9,155 bases of DNA from NCBI GenBank assembly GCA_045578045.1, contig JAZNJM010000068.1, positions 1 to 9,155 of the forward strand. Reading direction: 5' to 3'. This document shows positions 1 through 5,811 of the stretch, in pieces (the first letter of the stretch is position 1; each line of letters opens with the position of its first letter). Source of the DNA: SIG653 sp045578045. Lineage in GTDB: Bacteria > Bacillota > Clostridia > Oscillospirales > CAG-382. A model generated the notes under the pieces. That model ran no database searches. It was not told the DNA's origin and saw only the letters and a list, made by a program, of their open reading frames with translations. Both the position numbers and the translations under genes were made by a program.

Positions 1-344
1 GGTGGAGTTTGTGGAAGAAGCGAAGCTCGAAAGGGGGTGGAGTTTGTGGAAGAAGCGAAGCTCGAAAAGGGTGGAGTTTATGAAACAAGCGAAGCTCGAA
101 AATGGTGGAGTTTGTGGAAGAAGCGAAGCTCGAAAAAGGTGGAGTTTGTGAAACAAGCGAAGCTCGAAAATGGTGGAGTTTGTGGAAGAAGCGAAGCTCG
201 AAAAGGGGTGGAGTTTGTGAAACAAGCGAAGCTCGAAAGGGGGTGGAGTTTGTGAAACAAGCGAAGCTCGAAAAGGGTGGAGTTTATGAAACAAGCGAAG
301 CTCGAAAGGGGGTGAGGAGATGAAATAAGGCGAAGTTAAAAAAG
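1..344. repeat. Tandem array 1: nine 34-35 bp units plus a decayed tenth
   Basis: Nine head-to-tail units start with GGTGGAGTTT at 1, 36, 70, 104, 138, 172, 207, 242 and 276. A degraded tenth copy (311-344) leads out of the array. The window opens exactly on a unit boundary, so the array probably continues upstream. Two linked substitutions separate type A (GTGGAAGAAGCG; units 1, 2, 4, 6) from type B ([G/A]TGAAACAAGCG; units 3, 5, 7, 8, 9). All nine full units contain AGCGAAGCT, which includes the stable mini-hairpin heptamer GCGAAGC. There are no unique spacers, so this is not CRISPR. The open frames through it on both strands are periodicity artefacts, since unit lengths alternate between 34 and 35 and the reading frame keeps slipping. 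Function is unknown. Confidence 0.95.
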
Positions 345-355
345 ATTTTCACTTT

Positions 356-617
356 AAAAAGGAGATTCGTAAAAAAGGCACTGAATCAAAAAAGAGATTC
401 GTATGAAAGATACTGAATCAAAAAAGAGATTCGTATGAAAGGTATGTGAATCAAAAAAAGATTCGTATGAAAGATACTGAATCAAAAAAGAGATTCGTAT
501 GAAAGGTATGTGAATCAAAAAGGAGATTCGTATGAAAGGTATGTGAATCAAAAAAGAGATTCGTATAAAAGGCACTGAATCCAAAAAGGAGAAAATTCGT
601 ATGAAAGGTACTGAATT
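356..617 (+). repeat. Tandem array 2: eight 31-35 bp units, each a small hairpin, most with a start signal
   Basis: Units lie at 356-387, 388-419, 420-452, 453-483, 484-516, 517-549, 550-582 and 583-617. The usual pattern is A-run, GAGATTCGTATGAAAG, a variable 4-6 bases, GAATC. GATTC and GAATC are inverted repeats within each unit, and inner bases (GTAT with ATAC or ATGT) extend the stem. In the last unit the outer pair is changed on both sides (AATTC with GAATT), which keeps the pairing. Several units also look like translation starts, for example AAAAAGGAGATTCGT followed by ATG in 517-549. The array ends about 55 bases before the scaffold gene start and would lie in its leader if transcription begins upstream. 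Confidence 0.93.
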
Positions 618-714
618 AAAAAAGCAAAAAATTTTAACAGAAGATTTTGAAACAAAAAGGAGGAGATTTTCGTGGAAGAATTTGAAGTCAAAGAAGCCCT
701 TTCTCAGCCGATAA
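601..714 (+). other. Possible 37-residue leader ORF overlapping the scaffold gene start
   Basis: An ATG in the last unit of array 2 has an upstream AAAAAGGAG and opens a 37-codon frame ending in TAA at 712-714. It is very basic (many Lys and Arg). It runs through the scaffold gene's ribosome binding site and 43 bases into that gene in another frame. It may be a fortuitous frame created by the repeat. If translated, ribosomes would cross the scaffold start, which could couple or block its expression. No family is recognised. Confidence 0.2.
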
Positions 715-1283
715 CTGAGAAAGAAAATTCTGATGAAAGCAAGGCTTTAGCACCTGAAAGGCTTACGTTTCGAGGTGGAGTTAAAAAAAACCTTGAAGAA
801 TCGGAAGACGTTGAAAAAAATCTTGAAGAATCAGAAGACGTTGAAGAAGCTCCGAGAGACGAAAGGGAAGATTTTATTCATCCCGAAAGACTTGCTTTAA
901 GAAGAAAAGGCGAAGCAAAACGTCTTGCCATTGAGGCACAATTCAGAAAGATAAACGCTCTTGATCCAACGGTTAAAAGTTTTGACGACCTTATGCTTAT
1001 GGAAAATGCAGAAGAATTTGCAGAAAAGGTCAGAAAAGGATATTCCCTTTATGATGCATTTATCATAACAAACGGAAAAAAACTTTCTGAAAAGCTGAAA
1101 AGCTCTGCTATTCGCTCTGCATTAACAAGACTTGGAGCAAAGCAACATCTTGTCAGCACCTCATCGGGTGGACTTGAATCGGCGGTTGACGTTCCAGCGG
1201 AGACTTATTCTCTGTATAAAACCCTTTATCCTGATATTACGGATAGAGAAATTAAAAAACACTACAAAAAACACAACAAATAA
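672..1283 (+). CDS. Phage capsid scaffold / head morphogenesis protein
   Basis: This 203-residue, highly charged, mostly helical protein is probably the internal scaffold that guides procapsid assembly and is later lost. The N-terminal 70 residues are acidic and low in complexity and include an exact ten-residue duplication (KNLEESEDVE, 39-48 and 49-58). The conserved-looking part starts near residue 85. It contains a KINALDPTVKSFDDL stretch (93-107), GYSLYDAF (123-130) and a C-terminal PAETYSLYKTLYPDITDREI segment (175-194) ending in a Lys/His-rich tail. That combination is familiar from small proteins found just before capsid genes in clostridial phages. The GTG start is chosen because GGAGGAGA lies a few bases upstream. 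The next gene follows after 15 bases and the major capsid gene comes two genes later, the usual scaffold position. The assignment is by motif and context. Confidence 0.7.
   Translation: MEEFEVKEALSQPITEKENSDESKALAPERLTFRGGVKKNLEESEDVEKNLEESEDVEEAPRDEREDFIHPERLALRRKGEAKRLAIEAQFRKINALDPTVKSFDDLMLMENAEEFAEKVRKGYSLYDAFIITNGKKLSEKLKSSAIRSALTRLGAKQHLVSTSSGGLESAVDVPAETYSLYKTLYPDITDREIKKHYKKHNK
786..845 (+). repeat. In-frame 30 bp tandem duplication inside the scaffold gene
   Basis: Two adjacent 30 bp copies (786-815 and 816-845) encode the same ten residues, KNLEESEDVE. They differ by only a few silent third-base changes, such as CTT after AAC versus AAT and TCG versus TCA. The length is a multiple of three, so the frame is kept. 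It resembles the tandem duplication seen in the neighbouring non-coding DNA, but here selection has limited it to a frame-preserving size in the disordered acidic part of the protein. Confidence 0.9.
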
Positions 1284-1298
1284 AAAGGAGAAAAAAAT

Positions 1299-1676
1299 AT
1301 GTTCAGACTTAAAAAATCATTGACAAACACAACCCCTTCTATTGAATATTTTGAAGGCAAAACAGGAGAAGTTTTTACCTACGGTGAAGCACTCATTCTC
1401 AAAAACGGAAAACTTACCAAATGTTCCCCAACGGAAAGACCTTGGTTTGTATGTCTTGGAAGCGTTTCCTGCAAAGAAAAATCGGAAATTGTTCCCGTTT
1501 TTCGCACCTTTGGTTTTTACGTTTTTGAATGTCCCATTGATGGCGATATCTCAGCTCTTAAAATTGGAGACAAGGTTACTATTGATGACGATGGAAAAGG
1601 CGTTACCTCCACAACTACAAGCGGTGTTGCGGAGATTACGGAAATTAGCGGGGAAACCGTTTCAGTTATACTTTAA
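1299..1676 (+). CDS. Small capsid-associated protein, probable head decoration protein
   Basis: This 125-residue protein is rich in predicted beta strands, with no signal peptide or membrane segment. The N-terminal half includes a GEVFTYGEALILKNGKLTKC stretch (residues 23-42). The C-terminal half (about 80-125) is a run of short strands with an IGDKVTIDDDGKGVTS motif, typical of small beta-barrel proteins such as the DUF2190-like or cement proteins that bind capsid surfaces. It lies between the scaffold and major capsid genes, where many Firmicutes phages keep a decoration gene. An AAAAAGGAG site just before the ATG supports the start, and the 15-base gap to the upstream gene suggests one operon. 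I cannot name an exact family. The alternative is another small head-assembly factor. Confidence 0.5.
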   Translation: MFRLKKSLTNTTPSIEYFEGKTGEVFTYGEALILKNGKLTKCSPTERPWFVCLGSVSCKEKSEIVPVFRTFGFYVFECPIDGDISALKIGDKVTIDDDGKGVTSTTTSGVAEITEISGETVSVIL

Positions 1677-1715
1677 TATTACAAAAATACATTATAAAAA
1701 AGGAGAATTATTACA

Positions 1716-2723
1716 ATGGCAGGACTTACATTTTCAAAAGCATCTAATCTTAACAACAGCATTTTCGGCAAATCACAAGAGCCTATTCTTTTCAACATAG
1801 AGAAAAAAGCAGAGGCTTGGGAAGAAAAAAGCCAGATTAAAAATATCTATATGGTTGAAAATTCCAAAAACTTTGCTGAAAAAATCACGTCTTTAACAAG
1901 TATGGACGAATTTCTTCCCGTTGGGGAAGGCGGTTCATATCCAAAAGCGGATATGCAAGAGGGATATTCTAAGGTTATAGAACCCGAAACTTGGAAAAGT
2001 GAATTTGTTATCACCCGTGAAATGATTGAGGACTCAAAGCTCCTTGACCTCAAGCATAAGCCCGTTGCTTTCACAGACAGCTACTACAGAACCCGTGAAC
2101 GCTTCGGTGCAAAAATGCTTGCAGGTGCAATAAACGGCACAGACGTTTCTATTGGTAACAAATCTTTCTCTATTTGCGGTGCAGACGGACAAGCCTTTTT
2201 CCACAACTCTCACCCATCAAAAGTTAGCGGAGACACTCAATCAAACAGATTTTCCAATCTTTTCTCAAAATCTAACCTTGGAAGAATCGTTGAAAAAATG
2301 AGCCTTTTCAAAGACGATAACGGCAATATTCTCAATATTGCTCCCGACACTATTGTTATTCCATACAATGCAGAGCTTATTGACACTGTTTTCAGCGTTA
2401 TCGGTTCTGAACGTGCTCCCGACAGTGCAAACAACAATTTCAACTATCAATTTGGTATGTGGAACGTTATTATCTGGCCTTATCTCAACCAATTTATCAA
2501 CATATCAACAAACAATATGCCCTACATTATCCTCGACAGCTCATACAATCAGCAAAACGGCGGCGCTGTTTGGATTGACAGAGTGCCTCTTGAGGTTCGC
2601 TCAACCGTTGACGACAACAACGACAACAACATCTGGAAAGGATACGCCCGCTTTATGTGTGGTTTCAACGACTGGCGTGCTATGGCTGTTGGCGGCGTTG
2701 ACGGCGCAGAAGCTATTGGCTGA
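1716..2723 (+). CDS. Major capsid protein, HK97-fold, Mu gpT-like
   Basis: This 335-residue protein should be the main shell subunit of the phage head. The N-terminal part (1-70) is helical and charged. Then comes a segment typical of Mu-gpT-like capsid proteins: WKSEFVITREMIEDSKLLDL (93-112) followed by a helix with YYRTRERFGAKMLAGAING (123-141), matching the spine helix region. An aromatic/His patch, QAFFHNSHP (159-167), and a late PLEVRSTVDDNNDNNIWKGYARF region are also characteristic of this group. The length is normal for an HK97-fold capsid protein without a fused protease. No protease gene lies beside it and the N-terminus has no long delta domain, which agrees with use of a separate scaffold. 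The start has a clear AAAAAAGGAG site. The next gene begins eight bases after the stop. Confidence 0.9.
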   Translation: MAGLTFSKASNLNNSIFGKSQEPILFNIEKKAEAWEEKSQIKNIYMVENSKNFAEKITSLTSMDEFLPVGEGGSYPKADMQEGYSKVIEPETWKSEFVITREMIEDSKLLDLKHKPVAFTDSYYRTRERFGAKMLAGAINGTDVSIGNKSFSICGADGQAFFHNSHPSKVSGDTQSNRFSNLFSKSNLGRIVEKMSLFKDDNGNILNIAPDTIVIPYNAELIDTVFSVIGSERAPDSANNNFNYQFGMWNVIIWPYLNQFINISTNNMPYIILDSSYNQQNGGAVWIDRVPLEVRSTVDDNNDNNIWKGYARFMCGFNDWRAMAVGGVDGAEAIG

Positions 2724-2731
2724 GTTATTCT

Positions 2732-3340
2732 ATGACGTGGAAAGATATTAAAAAGGCAACTCTTCAACATCTTTTCGTCATTGAAGGCGGTATTGTTGTT
2801 ATAAGCGACTCTACAAAGCCCTATATCAACGCTATGCCTATGGCGGCTAACGAGGGGATTTATCTCCTCGCTTCCGCCGGTGGCGTTGGTATTCGTTCTC
2901 TTTCCTTTTCCAAAAAAAGAGGGTATGGCAATTACGATAGGTTTGATATGAATCTCTATGCTAATGATTTCCGTTCCTTCACTGATGAGGTATATATCGA
3001 AACAGACGGAGAACGAAAAAAGGTTTACGGCTTTCTCACAGAGGCTTCCTCTATTCTTGCTCTCCCTTCGTGGCTTGAAGGTGAAATTACCGTTTACTAC
3101 AATCCTTTACCAACGCTTATTTCGTCCCTTACTCCTGATGATGAAGAAATTGACCTTTTGCCTATGGCATCAAGTTTACTCCCCCTTTATATGGCTTCTC
3201 AGCTTTTTAAGGATGACGATATGCGTCAGGCTGTTCAGCTCAGAAATGAATTTGAAGCAGGGCTTGGCAGACTTTCATCTATGCTTATTAAAGACAGAAA
3301 GAAAAAAGAGGGGTTTTCTTCTGTTACGGGGTGGAGGTAG
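2732..3340 (+). CDS. Head-tail adaptor (connector) protein, T7 gp11-like position
   Basis: This 202-residue protein probably forms the ring joining the portal to the short tail. The N-terminal and middle parts are mixed strands. The C-terminal part has a helical block, PLYMASQLFKDDDMRQAVQLRNEFEAGL (151-178), and a GFSSVTGW ending (194-201), a pattern familiar from adaptor proteins of clostridial podovirus-like elements. The length is close to T7 gp11 (about 196 residues), and it sits between the capsid and nozzle genes as gp11 does. Its start lies only eight bases after the capsid stop and has no strong Shine-Dalgarno sequence, unlike every neighbour, so it may depend on translational coupling to the capsid gene. 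Similarity to gp11 is inferred from size, order and the C-terminal motif. Confidence 0.65.
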   Translation: MTWKDIKKATLQHLFVIEGGIVVISDSTKPYINAMPMAANEGIYLLASAGGVGIRSLSFSKKRGYGNYDRFDMNLYANDFRSFTDEVYIETDGERKKVYGFLTEASSILALPSWLEGEITVYYNPLPTLISSLTPDDEEIDLLPMASSLLPLYMASQLFKDDDMRQAVQLRNEFEAGLGRLSSMLIKDRKKKEGFSSVTGWR

Positions 3341-3355
3341 GAGGAAAACGAATTA

Positions 3356-3535
3356 GGAGTGTGGAGTTTGGAGTGTGGAGTTTGGAGAGTTTAATTCATA
3401 ATTCATAATTCATAATTCATAATTCGGAATAAATGAAGGTTTTTTAAAGTTTGGAGCGTGGAGAGTTTAATTCATAATTCATAATTCATAATTCACAATT
3501 CAGAATAAATGAAGGTTTTTTAAAGTTTGGAGTGT
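3356..3535. repeat. Array 4: 14 bp and 76 bp direct repeats built on 7 bp units
   Basis: Two 14 bp copies of GGAGTGTGGAGTTT (3356-3369, 3370-3383) lead into two 76 bp copies (3384-3459, 3460-3535). Each 76 bp copy is a GGAGAGTTTA head, a run of ATTCATA heptamers, then GAATAAATGAAGGTTTTTTAAAG and a GTTTGGA tail. The second copy has a few changes, including ATTCACA and ATTCAGA. A decayed third copy of the tail runs to about 3560. The heptamers stay in phase with the flanking GTTTGGA and GCGTGGA units. The only frames are short, such as MKVF followed by a stop in each copy. The 388-base gap between the adaptor and nozzle genes holds no recognisable gene. Confidence 0.93.
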
Positions 3536-3585
3536 GAAGTTTGGAATTAATGAAAGTTTTTCTCTTCGTGAAAAAGCCGAAATAT

Positions 3586-3602
3586 TATACTTTAATTATA
3601 AT
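3586..3602 (+). promoter_or_regulatory. Weak promoter candidate upstream of the nozzle gene
   Basis: An A/T-rich stretch carries two overlapping -10-like hexamers, TATACT (3586-3591) and TATAAT (3597-3602). No convincing TTGACA-like -35 box lies 16-18 bases upstream of either. Position supports it, since it precedes the isolated nozzle gene in a long gap, but the A/T content makes chance matches likely. Confidence 0.25.
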
Positions 3603-3611
3603 AAAATAGTT

Positions 3612-3636
3612 AGTTTTCGACCTTTGGGAGAAAACT
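3612..3636 (+). other. Hairpin with tandem G-A mismatches in the nozzle gene leader
   Basis: AGTTTTC (3612-3618) and GAAAACT (3630-3636) are perfect inverted repeats. Inside them are a symmetric GA/GA opposition, then CC pairing with GG, and a TTT loop. The result is an 11-layer stem with a tandem G-A step. Only a short T stretch follows, so it is a poor intrinsic terminator. It lies about 93 bases before the nozzle ATG, just after the weak promoter candidate, and could be a leader RNA element. Confidence 0.45.
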
Positions 3637-3643
3637 TTCCATC

Positions 3644-3671
3644 ATTCCTAATTCCTAATTCCTAATTCCTC
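3644..3671. repeat. Heptamer repeat ATTCCTA, four copies
   Basis: Three exact ATTCCTA copies (3644-3664) and a fourth ending in C sit 60 bases before the nozzle gene. The unit is one base away from the ATTCATA heptamer of the array upstream (A to C at the fifth position), so the two may share an origin. Confidence 0.9.
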
Positions 3672-3729
3672 ATTAAAAAAAGTTCCTATTTTCCACTACT
3701 TCTCAAATTTAAACCATTAAGGAGGAAAA

Positions 3730-5595
3730 ATGTCTCAATTTAATTTACCATCGGGAAACCTTATTAATTCTTTTATTATAAATGAATTTGGCGGTGTTGA
3801 TTTTGCATCATCTCCCGACAACATAAAAACAAACCGTTCTCCCTCAGCAGTTAATATGATAAGGGACAAAAACGGTTCTTTACGCAAACGAATGGGTTAC
3901 AAAAGGTTTACTCAAACTAATCTTGGCGGAAGAATAAACGGTGGATGTTATTTTTGCGGTGTCTATTACGTTCATTCGGGAACTAATTTATTTTCCGTTT
4001 CAAAAGACGGGGTTGCAACTCTTTTATGGGTTGCACTTCCAGACAAAAAGAGCTTTTTTATTCCCCAGTCTCAAAATCTTTATATCGTAATCAGCGGTCA
4101 GATTATTCGTATTAATTCAAACGGCAGATTTTTTCCCCTTTGGGAAGATGCATACGTTCCAACCGTTATCGTTTCCAAATCGCCCTCGGGCGGCGGTGTT
4201 CTTCACGAAGAATATAATCTGCTTTCAAGCCGTTGGAAAGAACAGTTTCTCGCGGACGGGGAGAGCCTTTCTTTCAAGCTGGAAAAATCGGGATTGACGG
4301 ATATTGTTTCCGTTTCTATTCGTGATGAAAACGGAGAGTTTCAAGCTGTTGATGAAGACAAATATACAAAAGACCTTGAAAAAGGTATTGTTACCTTCCT
4401 TTCTCCACCCGAAAAACCACTTGTTTCAGGAATGGACAACGTTTTGATTCAAGCTATGAAAGAAGACGAATGGAAAAGAAACAAAGATATGCTTTTTGGT
4501 TGTTCTGTTTGCGTTATATACGGTGAAAACGCAAGAAACGACAGACTGTTTCTTGGAGGAAACAAAGACCATTTGGGAATGGATTTTTACAGCGCTGCTG
4601 GGGATTTTTCGTATTTTCCTCATATGAACTATTCAAAGCTGTCTCACAAAAACATAAATGGGTATTCAGTTTTTAACGGTTCTCTATATACCCATTTTGA
4701 AGAAGATTTTTCGGGTGAATCTCTCGTTATAAAGAGAGACGGAAACGAAAAAGGAGAATTTGTTATAACGGACAAGTTTTTTGCTCCACCTATCGTTTCG
4801 CCTCATACGTCTCTTTCTTTGGACGGGGAAGGAATTTTTCTCACTCGAAAAGGCGTTTTTGGAATTACGGTTTCAGACGTTACTAAAGAAAAGGTTTGCC
4901 AACAGAGAAGTGCATTTTTGGGTGATGTTTTCTCTTCATTTTCAACAGAAGAGCTTGAGGCTGCACATTCCGTTATATTCGGAGATTTTTATCTTCTTTC
5001 TATTGGCGATAAATGCTTCGTTCTTGACGGTGCGAGAAAAAGCTATTTCAGCGGTACACCTCTTTGTTCATTTCAATATGAATGTTATTATCTTGAAAAT
5101 ATCCCCGCAAGAGTTAGCTGGACAGACGGAAAAAGGCTATTTTTCGGTGATTCAAACGGAAACGTTTTCGTGTTTTTTGAAAACAAAGAATCTGTTTTGT
5201 CCTATACTGATGACGGTGAAAAGGTGGTTTGCTATTTCGATACCGTTGATGTAAACGGCGGAATATTCTTCAAGAAAAAAACCTTCCTTTCCGTTTCTGC
5301 AAAAATTGGTTCATTTCTCAACACGGGCGTTAAAATTTACGCAAGGTCAAAGGGAAAATGGCACGAAGAACCCATTTATGACAGCAAGGGAAGAGGCAGA
5401 TATTTCCATTTTGGTCTCGTTGATTTTGAAGCCGTTAGCTTTTCCTCAAACAGAAGTGAGGTTACCCTTTGCGGAAAGGTGAGAATCAGAAACACAGATT
5501 CCGTCCGTTTCAGGCTTTTGAACGATAAAGCAGAGCCTTTTTCTCTCGTTGCTTTTGGAACGGAATTTCATAGAAAAGGAAATTATATATACTGA
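3730..5595 (+). CDS. Tail nozzle / tail tubular protein B-like structural protein
   Basis: This 621-residue, beta-rich soluble protein probably forms the lower part of the short tail through which DNA exits, like T7 gp12 or P22 gp10. The best evidence is the N-terminal signature: an EFGGVDFASSPDNI segment (19-32), an SAVNM stretch, then GSLRKRMGY (49-57). This glycine-led start followed by asparagine-rich and KR-G-Y motifs is common to phage nozzle and stabilisation proteins. The rest is a long series of short strands with repeated aromatic-glycine turns, as expected for a beta-propeller core. Gene order (adaptor before, fibre after) agrees. The ATG has a perfect AAGGAGG site. The stop codon lies within the first unit of the downstream 34 bp array, so the last residues (NYIY) are encoded by repeat-like DNA. 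P22-type versus T7-type homology is not resolved. Confidence 0.65.
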   Translation: MSQFNLPSGNLINSFIINEFGGVDFASSPDNIKTNRSPSAVNMIRDKNGSLRKRMGYKRFTQTNLGGRINGGCYFCGVYYVHSGTNLFSVSKDGVATLLWVALPDKKSFFIPQSQNLYIVISGQIIRINSNGRFFPLWEDAYVPTVIVSKSPSGGGVLHEEYNLLSSRWKEQFLADGESLSFKLEKSGLTDIVSVSIRDENGEFQAVDEDKYTKDLEKGIVTFLSPPEKPLVSGMDNVLIQAMKEDEWKRNKDMLFGCSVCVIYGENARNDRLFLGGNKDHLGMDFYSAAGDFSYFPHMNYSKLSHKNINGYSVFNGSLYTHFEEDFSGESLVIKRDGNEKGEFVITDKFFAPPIVSPHTSLSLDGEGIFLTRKGVFGITVSDVTKEKVCQQRSAFLGDVFSSFSTEELEAAHSVIFGDFYLLSIGDKCFVLDGARKSYFSGTPLCSFQYECYYLENIPARVSWTDGKRLFFGDSNGNVFVFFENKESVLSYTDDGEKVVCYFDTVDVNGGIFFKKKTFLSVSAKIGSFLNTGVKIYARSKGKWHEEPIYDSKGRGRYFHFGLVDFEAVSFSSNRSEVTLCGKVRIRNTDSVRFRLLNDKAEPFSLVAFGTEFHRKGNYIY

Positions 5596-5750
5596 CAAAG
5601 CCAATTGCAAAGGCAAAGTGATATACTGACAAAGCCGATTGCAAAGGCAAAGTGATATATTGACAAAGCAGATTGCAAAAGCAAAGTGATATACTGACAA
5701 AGCCGATTGCAAAAGCAAAGTGATATATTGACAAAGCCGATTGCAAAGTC
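5587..5750. repeat. Tandem array 3: four exact-length 34 bp units plus a decayed fifth
   Basis: Units start with ATATA(C/T)TGACAAAG at 5587, 5621, 5655 and 5689, each exactly 34 bp. A fifth from 5723 diverges after about 28 bp. The first copy overlaps the end of the nozzle gene and supplies its TGA stop. Each of the four full units contains TTGC-AAAG/AAAA-GCAA, a 4 bp stem with a four-base loop, and three CAAAG motifs. Constant length and regular spacing (about three helical turns) resemble iterons, but binding is not shown. Minus-strand open frames through this block are repeat artefacts. Confidence 0.93.
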
Positions 5751-5777
5751 AATATTGATGTAAAATGCGGTTTTACA
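5728..5777 (+). promoter_or_regulatory. Candidate promoter with overlapping palindrome and hairpin before the fibre gene
   Basis: A consensus -35 TTGACA (5728-5733), formed inside the last array unit, is followed after 17 bases by AATATT (5751-5756), a 4 of 6 match to the -10 consensus. That -10 lies inside a perfect 10 bp palindrome, TCAATATTGA (5749-5758). Immediately after is a 7 bp inverted repeat, TGTAAAA/TTTTACA (5759-5777), with a five-base loop. A repressor site over a promoter would look like this, but the -10 is weak and A/T-rich palindromes occur by chance. Confidence 0.35.
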
Positions 5778-5811
5778 ATTGGCAATATACTAACAGAAAA
5801 GGAGAAAACGT

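Noticed and set aside
37..323. Open reading frames of about 70 residues through array 1 on both strands
   Set aside because: They follow the 34-35 bp repeat, change frame with unit length, and appear in several frames at once, which is expected from periodic sequence lacking stops.
354..584. Minus-strand 76-residue frame through array 2
   Set aside because: It is a repetitive translation of the hairpin units with no independent start signal, opposite to all other genes.
1..617. CRISPR array
   Set aside because: Units are directly adjacent and differ only by point changes. There are no unique spacers between constant repeats and no cas gene nearby.
3550..3609. A 19-codon ORF (MKVFLFVKKPKYY...) in the gap before the nozzle gene
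   Set aside because: It has no good ribosome binding site, and its start is a decayed copy of the MKVF-stop motif of the 76 bp repeat.
5587..5722. Conserved GCC/GGC stem in the 34 bp units
   Set aside because: It pairs in the first two units, but GCA/AGC and GCC/AGC in later units break it without compensation. The TTGC/GCAA stem is the only one kept in all full units.
5759..5777. Rho-independent terminator at the TGTAAAA/TTTTACA inverted repeat
   Set aside because: The stem is short and A/T-rich and no T-run follows, so it is not a credible terminator. It is kept only as part of a possible operator.
5446..5785. Minus-strand hydrophobic frames (LCQYITLPLQ-type repeats) over array 3
   Set aside because: The apparent membrane-protein character comes only from translating the 34 bp repeat. 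No ribosome binding site is convincing, and one frame overlaps the nozzle gene.
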